A stretch of DNA of 9,136 nt, from contig DIZZ01000045.1 of NCBI GenBank assembly GCA_002428045.1, positions 1 through 9,136 on the forward strand. Direction: 5' to 3'. The stretch comes from Verrucomicrobia bacterium UBA6015 (GTDB lineage: Bacteria > Verrucomicrobiota > Kiritimatiellia > UBA8416). The translations under genes and the position numbers were made by a program. Positions 1-6,852 of this stretch are shown here, in pieces; position 1 is the first letter of the stretch; each line of letters starts with the position of its first letter. The notes beneath the pieces were generated by a model that was not told where the DNA came from, made no database searches, and saw only the letters and a program-made list of their open reading frames with translations.

Positions 1-485
1 CCCTGCGCAATCCGGATGACCTCTCCACCGATATGCCCTGCGCCGACGACAAGTAGCGTTTTTTCAAAGGTTTCGCGCCCAGTGATGTTGTCGCGGTTGA
101 AGGAATCAAACTGTGACAGTTGCTGCGGCAGCTTGCGCAACAGCGCCATCCATAGCAAAAGGGCCTGCTCGGCCACTCCCCTGGCGCAGTAAAGCGGCAG
201 GTAGCCAAGCTGCGCGGACGTTCCGGATCGCACACGGTAATCCACCAGATGATCAAAGCCGGTACTGCGACTGATGATCGACTGCAGCGCCCCGCTCCAG
301 GCGTCCGGTATCAGCGACTGCGTACGTATGCTGACCACCGGAGCGGGAGGCTCTCCATGGCCGCACTCCTGAATGGCACCAGCACTGAACCCGGCATTAA
401 AATCGCCAGGTAGATACCGCTTAAGCGCCGCCGCCTCCTCCTCGAACGCCTCATAAAAGAAAACATCGTATCGAAATCCAGACAT
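1..485 (-). CDS. D-2-hydroxyacid dehydrogenase family protein, N-terminal part (cut by window edge)
   Basis: Reading the minus strand from an ATG at 485 gives 161 residues with no stop before the window edge. The visible part fits the NAD-dependent D-isomer-specific 2-hydroxyacid dehydrogenases, which interconvert 2-keto acids and D-2-hydroxy acids. The segments seen are STGFDHL (residues 74-80), then ARGVAEQALLLWMALLRKL (101-119), which matches the family's 'VAE' helix before the nucleotide domain. Next comes a Rossmann glycine motif, VGAGHIGGEV, with G148, G150 and G153 in the GxGxxG spacing. The catalytic Arg, Glu and His of the family would lie further along, outside the window, so activity and substrate cannot be judged. 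Only a weak AGGG-like Shine-Dalgarno precedes the ATG. The gene is divergent from lon. Family assignment is fairly sure; the specific enzyme (lactate, glycerate, phosphoglycerate, erythronate-phosphate or other) is not. Confidence 0.85.
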   Translation of the reverse strand, partial: MSGFRYDVFFYEAFEEEAAALKRYLPGDFNAGFSAGAIQECGHGEPPAPVVSIRTQSLIPDAWSGALQSIISRSTGFDHLVDYRVRSGTSAQLGYLPLYCARGVAEQALLLWMALLRKLPQQLSQFDSFNRDNITGRETFEKTLLVVGAGHIGGEVIRIAQ

Positions 486-736
486 ATTTGTCGCCCTACA
501 TAATGCGAATGAACCTTTCATTTCTACTACTTCATTGGATTGAAACATATTATCCAACGATTTTACACCACAAAATCACCTCAAACGCGCATGTGGGCGC
601 AAGTCCGCTCCGTAGGGGGTATTTTATTACGATTACGGTTGGGAGAGAAAACCCTACAGAAGTGAAAAGCGCCCCGGGGCGATGCATTGCGGATTGATTA
701 TTTGCCGATTCCATCGTAGATTCATGCCGTTTAAGT
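486..736. other. Divergent intergenic region between the hydroxyacid dehydrogenase gene and lon
   Basis: This stretch between two divergent genes is clearly AT-richer than the flanking coding sequence, as expected for a region holding two promoters. It contains the candidate lon promoter (694-722) and a perfect 12-bp GC palindrome (670-681), listed separately. For the leftward gene I see AT-rich sequence around 540-575 (GATAAT- and TAAAAT-like hexamers on the minus strand), but no -35 box at good spacing, so I do not call a promoter there. Short open frames in this region (for example 488-697 on plus) have no family resemblance and no good ribosome binding site. No RNA gene is recognisable. 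Confidence 0.6.
694..722 (+). promoter_or_regulatory. Candidate sigma-70-type promoter for lon
   Basis: TTGATT at 694-699 (4 of 6 against TTGACA) and TAGATT at 717-722 (4 of 6 against TATAAT) are separated by exactly 17 nt. A transcript would begin near 729. That leaves a leader of only about 8 nt for an ATG at 737 but about 53 nt for the ATG at 782, which agrees with the ribosome binding site found before 782. Lon genes are often heat-shock controlled, but I see no clear sigma-32 promoter or CIRCE element here. Both hexamers are imperfect, so this is a tentative call. Confidence 0.35.
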
Positions 737-767
737 ATGAGCGCATCGGTAATCACGGATATTGCAC

Positions 768-774
768 AAGGGAG
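768..774 (+). promoter_or_regulatory. Shine-Dalgarno sequence that decides the lon start
   Basis: AAGGGAG lies 7 nt before the ATG at 782. The in-frame ATG at 737, 45 nt upstream, has no Shine-Dalgarno-like sequence in front of it (the bases before it read CCGTTTAAGT). The 782 start is therefore preferred; the longer version would add 15 residues to the N terminus. Confidence 0.7.
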
Positions 775-781
775 CAGCGGG

Positions 782-3241
782 ATGGCAGGAAAAAAAACAG
801 AGGATAAGAAGGGCGAATCCAGGGCGGAGGAATCGGCACCCGATGCCGTGATGCACCCCGACGGCGCGGAGAAGACGATCGTCCTGGCGCGCGACCTGAT
901 GCCTGCCGCCCTGCCTATCATTCCCCTGCATGATCGCCCGGTCTTCCCGAAAATGACGATTCCAATGATGGTCGATGCCCCTGACATTGCCCGCATGCTG
1001 ATTGACCGTGTCGACTCGAAGGCCCGCTACGTCGGGCTTGTCCTGCAGAAACCGCAGGAGCCATCACCGACGAACCCATCGCCGGATGGGGAACCGCCTG
1101 CGCTTTACGAGGTGGGCACCGTGGCGGAAATCATGCGCATGGCGAAATCCGATTCAGGAAACGAGGTGCAGGTCATCCTGACGGTCCTGCAGCGGTTCCG
1201 CATTACCGAACTAACGCAGACCAAACCCCATATCGTTGCTCGCGTGGAATATCTGACCGAGACGGAGATGACCGATCACCAGGATCTCAAGGCATACTCA
1301 CTCTCGGTGGTGCGCTGCATCAAGGAGCTGATCCAACTGAACCCCCTCTACAAGGAGGAGCTCAGCATTTTCATGGTCCATTCCAATTTGCAGGATCCCG
1401 GACGGCTTTGCGATTTCGCGGCGGCACTGACAACCTCCACCCCCGTACAACTGCAGGAGATCCTGGAGACGGTCCGTATCCGCGAACGCCTGCAGAAGGT
1501 GCTGGTGCTGCTGAAGCATGAACTCGACATAACCCAGGTCCAGGCACGCATCTCCAGTGATATCGAGAAGAAGATGAACCGGACCCAGCGGGAGTTCTTC
1601 CTTCGCGAGCAGCTCAAGGCGATCAAGAAGGAACTAGGGATCGAGAAGGAAGGCAAGGAAACGGAAGTCGAACGGTTCCAGAAACGCATCGCGGAATTGA
1701 AACTGCCTGCCGAGGCAGCCGAAAGAATCAACGAAGAACTGGAGAAGCTTAAACTAATCGAGCCCGCCTCGCCGGAATTCACGGTCACGCGCAACTATCT
1801 TGAATGGCTGACCTCCCTGCCCTGGGGAATCTCTACCTCCGACCGCTACGATATCGCCAAGGCCGAGAGCATCCTGAACGATGATCATTTCGGGCTTAAC
1901 GATGTCAAGGAGCGTATCCTGGAGTTCCTGGCGGTCGGCATTCTCAAGGGCAGTGTCTCGGGCTCCATCCTCTGCTTTGTCGGCCCCCCCGGCGTAGGGA
2001 AAACCTCCATCGGACGATCCATCGCCCGCAGCATCAAACGCGAATTCTACCGTTTTTCCCTTGGCGGGATGCGCGACGAGGCCGAGATCAAGGGCCATCG
2101 CCGCACGTACATCGGTGCGATGCCGGGCAAATTCATCCAGGCGATCAAAACCTGCAAAAGCGCCAATCCGGTCATCATGCTGGATGAGGTCGACAAGATC
2201 GGTGCCAGCTTTCATGGCGACCCGGCCTCCGCCCTGCTGGAAGTCCTCGATCCCGAGCAGAATCGCGAGTTCCTGGATCATTACCTCGACGTCCGCTTCG
2301 ACCTCTCGAACGTGTTTTTCATCTGTACGGCCAACCAGCTCGACACCATCCCTCGCCCGTTGCTTGACCGCATGGAGGTCATCAAGCTGGCGGGCTATAT
2401 CCTCGAGGAGAAACTCGAGATTGCCCGGCAATACCTGATTCCAAAACAATTGGAAGCGCACGGACTAACGCGTAAGCAGGTGACGCTGAGCGGCAAGGCA
2501 TTGCGGGAAATGATTGATGGCTACGCCCGAGAGCCTGGCGTTCGCGGCCTTGAGAACCATATCAAGAAAATCATGCGCAAGCTGTCCCGGGAGATCGTCA
2601 AGGATAAGGCGAAGAAAATCAAGGTGGACGCCAAGGACGTGGTCCGCTATCTCGGCCAGCGCCAGTTCCTCGACGAGAACATCTTCGACAAGCCCCGCGC
2701 CGGGATCGTCACCGGGCTGGCATGGACCAGCATGGGAGGGGATACGCTGTTTATCGAGGCCATCAAGATCAAGACAGGCAAGAGCGGGTTCAAGCAAACC
2801 GGCCAGCTTGGCGATGTCATGGTGGAGTCCACGGAAATCGCCTATGCCTACCTGCGAGCCACCATGAACGAGAACGAACCCATGCACCAGCTTTTTGAAT
2901 CGCACATCATTCATCTGCATGTGCCAGCCGGGGCAACACCGAAAGATGGACCGTCGGCTGGAATCACGATGGCCACCGCAATCTATTCGCTGATCCATGA
3001 CAAGCCCGTACGGTCGCACCTGGCGATGACCGGTGAACTGACGTTGACCGGACGGGTCATGCCCATCGGCGGGGTCAAGGAAAAGACCATTGCAGCCAAG
3101 CGCGCCGACATCAAGCTGATCATCTTCCCGGAGGCTAACCGCAAGGATTTTGACGAATTGCCGGATCACATCAAGCGCGGGCTCAAACCTTATTTTGTAC
3201 GCACATTTGACGATGTCATCGAGATCGCTTTCAAGGGGTAA
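782..3241 (+). CDS. lon: ATP-dependent endopeptidase La (Lon protease)
   Basis: Lon is a cytoplasmic homo-oligomeric AAA+ serine protease that unfolds and degrades misfolded and selected regulatory proteins. From the 782 start it has 819 residues; E. coli Lon has 784. The order is a charged, probably disordered stretch (about 1-40), the substrate-binding domain beginning LPIIPLHDRPVFPKM (44-58), a Lys/Glu-rich coiled-coil helical region (about 240-330), and the AAA+ module. The module carries Walker A GPPGVGKT (401-408, K407) and Walker B VIMLDEVDKI (D468, E469). The C-terminal protease domain carries PKDGPSAG with catalytic S725, and GGVKEK, where K768 is the dyad lysine. The Ser-Lys distance of 43 equals that of E. 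coli S679-K722, so the enzyme looks intact. The extra length over E. coli sits largely at the N terminus. aroK follows after 4 nt, so the two are almost certainly co-transcribed. An upstream ATG at 737 is possible but lacks a ribosome binding site. Confidence 0.98.
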   Translation: MAGKKTEDKKGESRAEESAPDAVMHPDGAEKTIVLARDLMPAALPIIPLHDRPVFPKMTIPMMVDAPDIARMLIDRVDSKARYVGLVLQKPQEPSPTNPSPDGEPPALYEVGTVAEIMRMAKSDSGNEVQVILTVLQRFRITELTQTKPHIVARVEYLTETEMTDHQDLKAYSLSVVRCIKELIQLNPLYKEELSIFMVHSNLQDPGRLCDFAAALTTSTPVQLQEILETVRIRERLQKVLVLLKHELDITQVQARISSDIEKKMNRTQREFFLREQLKAIKKELGIEKEGKETEVERFQKRIAELKLPAEAAERINEELEKLKLIEPASPEFTVTRNYLEWLTSLPWGISTSDRYDIAKAESILNDDHFGLNDVKERILEFLAVGILKGSVSGSILCFVGPPGVGKTSIGRSIARSIKREFYRFSLGGMRDEAEIKGHRRTYIGAMPGKFIQAIKTCKSANPVIMLDEVDKIGASFHGDPASALLEVLDPEQNREFLDHYLDVRFDLSNVFFICTANQLDTIPRPLLDRMEVIKLAGYILEEKLEIARQYLIPKQLEAHGLTRKQVTLSGKALREMIDGYAREPGVRGLENHIKKIMRKLSREIVKDKAKKIKVDAKDVVRYLGQRQFLDENIFDKPRAGIVTGLAWTSMGGDTLFIEAIKIKTGKSGFKQTGQLGDVMVESTEIAYAYLRATMNENEPMHQLFESHIIHLHVPAGATPKDGPSAGITMATAIYSLIHDKPVRSHLAMTGELTLTGRVMPIGGVKEKTIAAKRADIKLIIFPEANRKDFDELPDHIKRGLKPYFVRTFDDVIEIAFKG

Positions 3242-3245
3242 GCTT

Positions 3246-3767
3246 ATGCATACACATCCGAACATTGTACTCATCGGGTTCATGGGAACCGGTAAGACCA
3301 CGGTTGGCAGACTGCTGTCAACCCGCCTGTCCATGACGTTCACCGACATGGATGACTGCATCGTGCAGCGGGCAGGCAAGTCCATTCCCGAGATATTCGC
3401 CCAGGACGGGGAGCCCGCCTTTAGAGCCATGGAGAGGCAGGTCGCCATGGATTTGTCGGCCCTGCGCGGACTGGTGATCGCCACGGGGGGCGGCGTGGTG
3501 CTGAATCCCGATAACGTCCGTGATCTGGGATCCTGTGGGCTGATGGTGGCGCTCACCGCCTCTGCCGATGTCATCCTGGACCGTTTGCGCCATGACGCGG
3601 GAAGACCATTGCTTAACGACGGCGACAAGGCGGAACGGATCCGTACGCTGCTGACCTCGCGCCTGGCGCTCTATAATGCCATTCCACACCGGATTGATAC
3701 CGACCACCTGCCCTGTGAGGCGGTCGTTGAAAAGATCATGGATTTGTATGTCCGCATCAAGGGTTGA
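3246..3767 (+). CDS. aroK: Shikimate kinase
   Basis: This cytoplasmic enzyme phosphorylates shikimate to shikimate 3-phosphate with ATP, the fifth step of the chorismate pathway to aromatic amino acids. The 173-residue length is normal for the family. Visible motifs are Walker A GFMGTGKTT (11-19, K17), the substrate and magnesium motif DMDD (34-37), FR at 59-60 followed by E63 (shikimate-binding Arg), the glycine motif ATGGGVV (79-85), and the lid motif RPLL (120-123, R120). SRLALY with R139 and Y143 matches the conserved Arg and Tyr near the C terminus. The ATG at 3246 is preceded by AAGGGG at the very end of lon, which also serves as the ribosome binding site. The start lies 4 nt after the lon stop, implying translational coupling. 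The 3' end overlaps the start of queG by 20 nt. Identification is firm; I cannot separate aroK from aroL types by sequence alone. Confidence 0.96.
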   Translation: MHTHPNIVLIGFMGTGKTTVGRLLSTRLSMTFTDMDDCIVQRAGKSIPEIFAQDGEPAFRAMERQVAMDLSALRGLVIATGGGVVLNPDNVRDLGSCGLMVALTASADVILDRLRHDAGRPLLNDGDKAERIRTLLTSRLALYNAIPHRIDTDHLPCEAVVEKIMDLYVRIKG

Positions 3768-4683
3768 AGACGCCATCATTGCCGAAGCCCGTCGCCTGGG
3801 ATTCGCCACCGCCGGGTTCGCCGCCGCTGGCGATGCCAGCGGAACTGATATTTTCAACGACTGGATCGCCAAGGGGGCGGCGGGGAGCATGGATTACCTG
3901 CATCGGCATGCCCCGCTGCGGCGGCACCCGTCATTCGTCAGTCCGTCGGTCGTGTCAATCGTAGCCATGGTCGCACGCTATCCCGTCAATCCGGCCCCGC
4001 AAGCTGGAGGCTTCTGCATGACCGCAAGAACGGCTGATTATCACGACGTCCTGCGCCGCAAACTGCGTCTTTTGGCCGATTTCATCAAGGCCCATACCCC
4101 GGTCAGAACCCTACGCATCTGCGTGGATTCCGCCCCGCTGCCCGAACGCGAATGGGCACTGCGCGCGGGCATCGGCTGGCAAGGACGGCAAGGACAGATC
4201 ATCTCCCCGCTGGTCGGAGCCTGTAGTGTCCTCGGGTTCCTGCTGGTGGATATTCCCTTCGCCCCATCCCCCCCGATGCAGAACCAATGCGGCGGTTGCC
4301 ACCGCTGCGTTGATCACTGCCCCAGCCGTGCCATCGAGGCCGATCGACTGATCGACGCCCGGCGCTGCGCCTCTTACCTAAGCATCGAGCATCGGGGCGA
4401 CTTTACCGACGCACAGCAACAACACCTGGGCAAAGCCTTGTTCGGATGCGACATTTGCACAGCAGTCTGCCCATGGAACGACCGGGCCACAGCCCCCGTC
4501 ATGCAGGAGCTGTGCGCCACATCAGAACCGCCCAACGCCGAAGAATTGCTGCAATTGACGCCTGAAACCTTCGCCTCCCGGTTCACGGGAACCGCCGTCA
4601 TGCGCAGCGGCCTGAACCGCCTGCAACGCAACGCCGCCGCGCTGACGTTGGACATACTGAAAAAGCAAAATCAGTCCGTTTGA
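3748..4683 (+). CDS. queG: Epoxyqueuosine reductase
   Basis: QueG reduces epoxyqueuosine to queuosine in the wobble position of GUN-anticodon tRNAs, the last step of queuosine synthesis, using cobalamin and two [4Fe-4S] clusters. The 311 residues match the short bacterial forms. An N-terminal cobalamin-binding and substrate domain includes DYHDVLRRKL (98-107) and VDSAP, whose D127 corresponds to the proposed proton-donor Asp. The cluster Cys are C181, C184, C187 and C191, then C207 (RRCASY), then C234, C237 and C241 (CDICTAVCPWN); all eight are present. Start ATG 3748 gives an N terminus that aligns with known QueG. The open frame continues upstream to 3676 inside aroK, but that part has no similarity. 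The gene overlaps aroK by 20 nt in another frame and has no strong ribosome binding site of its own, so translation probably depends on aroK. Other queuosine genes are not in the window. Confidence 0.94.
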   Translation: MSASRVEDAIIAEARRLGFATAGFAAAGDASGTDIFNDWIAKGAAGSMDYLHRHAPLRRHPSFVSPSVVSIVAMVARYPVNPAPQAGGFCMTARTADYHDVLRRKLRLLADFIKAHTPVRTLRICVDSAPLPEREWALRAGIGWQGRQGQIISPLVGACSVLGFLLVDIPFAPSPPMQNQCGGCHRCVDHCPSRAIEADRLIDARRCASYLSIEHRGDFTDAQQQHLGKALFGCDICTAVCPWNDRATAPVMQELCATSEPPNAEELLQLTPETFASRFTGTAVMRSGLNRLQRNAAALTLDILKKQNQSV

Positions 4684-4696
4684 ATTTATCAATTCC

Positions 4697-4702
4697 GAGG
4701 GA
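4697..4702 (+). promoter_or_regulatory. Shine-Dalgarno sequence that decides the birA start
   Basis: GAGGGA lies 7 nt before the ATG at 4710. The frame could also open at a TTG at 4680, which overlaps the queG stop codon, but nothing resembling a ribosome binding site precedes it. The 4710 ATG is preferred. Confidence 0.7.
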
Positions 4703-4709
4703 TAGACCG

Positions 4710-5537
4710 ATGACGTTATCAATGCCAGTACAGAAAACCAATCCACCTGATCCGCTGACCGCTGAAACGGTCCTGCCGCTGGCCGCAACGACAATGCTCG
4801 GAAAGTCACTATACCAGCTTCTGCCACTCACGGGGTCCACCAACGCCGATGCCCACCGACTCGGGGAAAATGGCGCACCACACGGGACCCTAGTGGTGGC
4901 CGAGACCCAGACGCAAGGCAAAGGACGACAAGGACGTGACTGGATCTCTCCGACGGGGCAAGGTATCTATGCCACGTTGCTGCTGCGCCCCGCAGGCTTG
5001 GCCGTGGAAGATATTCCGCTGCTCACGCTGCTGGCGGCGGTAGCCGCCGTTGAGGCGATCGACCTCACCTGCCCCGGACTTTCGCCATCGATCAAATGGC
5101 CCAACGACATACTCATCCAGCAACGAAAGGTGGCGGGTATCCTTTCTGAAGCAGCCTACGCGGGCTCGACGGTCGATTTCGTACTGATCGGCATCGGGAT
5201 CAACGTCAATACACCGACGGAGGCACTGCCGGTGCGCCCGCTGTATCCGGCCACCTCGCTGGCGGTCGAAGCGGGACATCCGCTATCGCGCCATGTGCTG
5301 CTGGCGCACTGGTTGACGCGAATGGAGGATTGGCTGCAGAAACTGATGGATGGCGGCCATGCGTCGCTACGTGAACAATGGATGCGTTACGCCCGCATGG
5401 CAGGCCGCCATGTGACCGTTCAACAACTATCGGAAACGATCCAGGGAACGGTAACCGGCATTGCCAACGATGGCGCCCTGCTGCTGGACGCCGCCGATGG
5501 ACAGACCACACGGATCCTCAGCGGAGATGTCTGTTGA
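4710..5537 (+). CDS. birA: Biotin--[acetyl-CoA-carboxylase] ligase, monofunctional
   Basis: The enzyme makes biotinyl-5'-AMP and transfers biotin to the lysine of biotin carrier proteins, mainly the BCCP subunit of acetyl-CoA carboxylase. The 275 residues hold the catalytic domain with STN (43-45), the adenylate-binding loop TQGKGRQGR (68-76), KWPNDI (129-134), KVAGIL (140-145, K140) and GIGINVN (161-167). A small C-terminal domain follows (about 232-275, with the pattern GTVTGIANDGALLL and SGDV). There is no N-terminal winged-helix DNA-binding domain: only about 35 residues precede the catalytic core. It is therefore a class I ligase without the biotin-operon repressor role of E. coli BirA. 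It begins 26 nt after queG in the same direction, so it is likely the last gene of the lon unit, and an inverted repeat follows 11 nt after its stop. The name birA is used here for the ligase function only. Confidence 0.94.
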   Translation: MTLSMPVQKTNPPDPLTAETVLPLAATTMLGKSLYQLLPLTGSTNADAHRLGENGAPHGTLVVAETQTQGKGRQGRDWISPTGQGIYATLLLRPAGLAVEDIPLLTLLAAVAAVEAIDLTCPGLSPSIKWPNDILIQQRKVAGILSEAAYAGSTVDFVLIGIGINVNTPTEALPVRPLYPATSLAVEAGHPLSRHVLLAHWLTRMEDWLQKLMDGGHASLREQWMRYARMAGRHVTVQQLSETIQGTVTGIANDGALLLDAADGQTTRILSGDVC

Positions 5538-5548
5538 GTAGATACTAG

Positions 5549-5618
5549 GAGGCTCTTGCAAGACCCCTCGCTGTGCCCGCTTGAAGCCGGGCACAGCGAG
5601 GGGTTCTGCAAGTGCCTC
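5549..5618. repeat. 70-nt imperfect inverted repeat / stem-loop after birA
   Basis: The left arm (from 5549) and right arm (to 5618) are imperfect inverted copies of about 32 nt. From outside in there are 5 paired bases (GAGGC/GCCTC), one mismatch, 6 paired (CTTGCA/TGCAAG), two mismatches, then a perfect 17-bp stem (5563-5579 with 5588-5604) around an 8-nt loop. The left arm also holds a perfect 10-bp palindrome, TCTTGCAAGA (5554-5563). It lies 11 nt after the birA stop and 23 nt before the next gene. The position suggests a transcription end or RNA-stabilising structure for the lon-birA unit. However, neither strand has a run of T after the stem, so it is not a standard intrinsic terminator. 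The long arms with scattered mismatches would also fit a dispersed palindromic repeat or a short remnant of a mobile element. The structure is certain; its role is not. Confidence 0.8.
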
Positions 5619-5641
5619 TGCTTATATGAATTTAGGCAGAA

Positions 5642-6745
5642 ATGGCTTGTTTCAAACGCGGGTTGCGTCAAAATAGGGGGGTGAACCATCCCAACCAGAA
5701 GAGACCCTACCGAATCCGTCAGGCAGCCACATGGCTCGCCACGGCGATGCTCGCCCTCCTTATCGCCGAGCAGGGATGGCCGGGCCTGCGGAACGTCTCG
5801 GTGGCACCCCTCAAAGTGACGACCTGGAATGTGGAAAACCTGTTTGACTGGGAGGATGACCCCGCCAATCCCGGCGACGACGAGTTCACCCCCTCAAGCT
5901 GGCGTCGCTGGGATGAGGCCCGCTACCGTACAAAACTTGTTCATCTGGCCACCGTCATTGCCAGAACGGGATCCGATGTGGTGGCCCTGCAGGAAATCGA
6001 AAACCGGCGAGTTCTGGACGATTTACGCGAACTGCTGCGGATCGATTTCAAACGTGATTACCCCCACCTCATCCACCGCGAAAGTACAGACCACCGCGGC
6101 GTGGATGTCGCCCTGCTCTCCGCCTACCCGCCTGTTGAGACAACCTGGATCACCCCCATCCCCGGACAGCGCGACGTCCTTGAAGCATGCTTCCAACCGC
6201 ACGGCCATACGCTGACCCTGTTCGTGGTCCACAGTAAATCGCGCTGGGGCGGCAAAGAGGAAACGGATCCACAGCGGCAGATCATCGCCAGCGCGATCCG
6301 CCAACGCGTCGAGCGCCGACTGGGTGCGGATCCATCGCAGGCAGTGCTGGTCATGGGCGACTTTAATGACGATCATGACGAGGACACCTTGACGGCGGGA
6401 CTCGGCAGCACACCGAATGCACCCGATGACGGCGGACTGCTCTGGAACCTGCACGCCACCCTTCCGCCCGACGAGCGCGGTACGTTCTACTATGCCAAGG
6501 AACAACACTGGAATCGGTTCGACAGCATGCACGCCAGCCCCGCGATGCGTCCGAATGCCAGCGGTTCCGGGTGGCGGATGGAAGCCTACGGCGTGCACCG
6601 ACACCCCGACCTGCTGACCCGTGATGGGCATCCGAAGGCGTTCCGACTGCAATATGACAAAGCCCACAGCAAGTATTTTTTCCAGTACGGCTACTCTGAT
6701 CATTTCCCGGTCAGCATCACCCTTTGCCAACATGCACAGGAGTGA
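5642..6745 (+). CDS. Endonuclease/exonuclease/phosphatase family protein with N-terminal hydrophobic segment
   Basis: The 367 residues carry the DNase I-like phosphohydrolase fold. Motifs in order are TWNVENLFD (61-69, N63), LQEIEN with the metal-binding E118, VVHSKS with H197, MGDFND with D240 and N242, and YSDHFPV with the D353/H354 pair. The full metal and catalytic set appears present. Members act on DNA, RNA, sugar phosphates or phospholipids, and the substrate here cannot be told. Residues about 28-43 form a hydrophobic helix after Arg and Lys residues, suggesting a signal peptide or membrane anchor and thus activity outside the cytoplasm. The start is uncertain. ATG 5642 has only a weak AGG nearby. 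An in-frame GTG at 5681 follows a G run that touches it directly, and starting there would leave a more ordinary signal sequence. The gene stands alone between the inverted repeat and the leuC promoter; no terminator is evident after it. Confidence 0.88.
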   Translation: MACFKRGLRQNRGVNHPNQKRPYRIRQAATWLATAMLALLIAEQGWPGLRNVSVAPLKVTTWNVENLFDWEDDPANPGDDEFTPSSWRRWDEARYRTKLVHLATVIARTGSDVVALQEIENRRVLDDLRELLRIDFKRDYPHLIHRESTDHRGVDVALLSAYPPVETTWITPIPGQRDVLEACFQPHGHTLTLFVVHSKSRWGGKEETDPQRQIIASAIRQRVERRLGADPSQAVLVMGDFNDDHDEDTLTAGLGSTPNAPDDGGLLWNLHATLPPDERGTFYYAKEQHWNRFDSMHASPAMRPNASGSGWRMEAYGVHRHPDLLTRDGHPKAFRLQYDKAHSKYFFQYGYSDHFPVSITLCQHAQE

Positions 6746-6783
6746 GAAGCCTGGCGAATATTATCGATACTGCTGGTTTTGCC

Positions 6784-6812
6784 TTGACGGCAAACGGGCA
6801 GCACACTCTAAT
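6784..6812 (+). promoter_or_regulatory. Probable sigma-70-type promoter for leuC
   Basis: TTGACG at 6784-6789 (5 of 6 to consensus) and TCTAAT at 6807-6812 (5 of 6) are separated by the ideal 17 nt. Transcription would begin near 6819, giving a leader of about 34 nt before the leuC ATG. The leader is too short for a leucine attenuator and encodes no leucine-rich peptide. The -35 box sits inside a small dyad, TTTGCC-TTGAC-GGCAAA (6778-6794), which could be an operator or coincidence. This is the best promoter match in the window. Confidence 0.6.
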
Positions 6813-6852
6813 GTGGACACATTCAGGATAAGTACTCAGGAAGGACATCGCC

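Noticed and set aside
488..697. 69-residue open frame in the intergenic region before lon
   Set aside because: No ribosome binding site, no recognisable sequence, and it overlaps the likely regulatory DNA of two genes.
550..996. 148-residue minus-strand open frame spanning the lon upstream region and lon N terminus
   Set aside because: No family resemblance, overlaps the lon start, and has no convincing ribosome binding site.
1754..2461. 235-residue open frame on the minus strand opposite lon
   Set aside because: Shadow of the AAA+ coding region; its composition mirrors lon codons and no family is recognisable.
2465..3628. 387-residue open frame on the minus strand opposite lon and aroK
   Set aside because: It lies wholly antisense to two firmly identified genes, spans their junction, and shows no recognisable motif; long antisense frames are common opposite GC-rich genes.
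5549..5618. Calling the inverted repeat an insertion sequence end or CRISPR-like unit
   Set aside because: There is no transposase gene, no second copy in the window, no clear target duplication and no repeated spacer structure.
5619..5641. AT-rich TTATATGAAT before the nuclease gene as a possible -10 region
   Set aside because: No -35 hexamer at acceptable spacing; the upstream bases belong to the inverted repeat.
6023..6733. 236-residue open frame on the minus strand opposite the nuclease gene
   Set aside because: Antisense to a gene with a full set of catalytic motifs; nothing recognisable in the translation.
6746..6783. Possible terminator after the nuclease gene
   Set aside because: No GC-rich stem followed by a T run could be found; the only dyad there overlaps the leuC -35 box.
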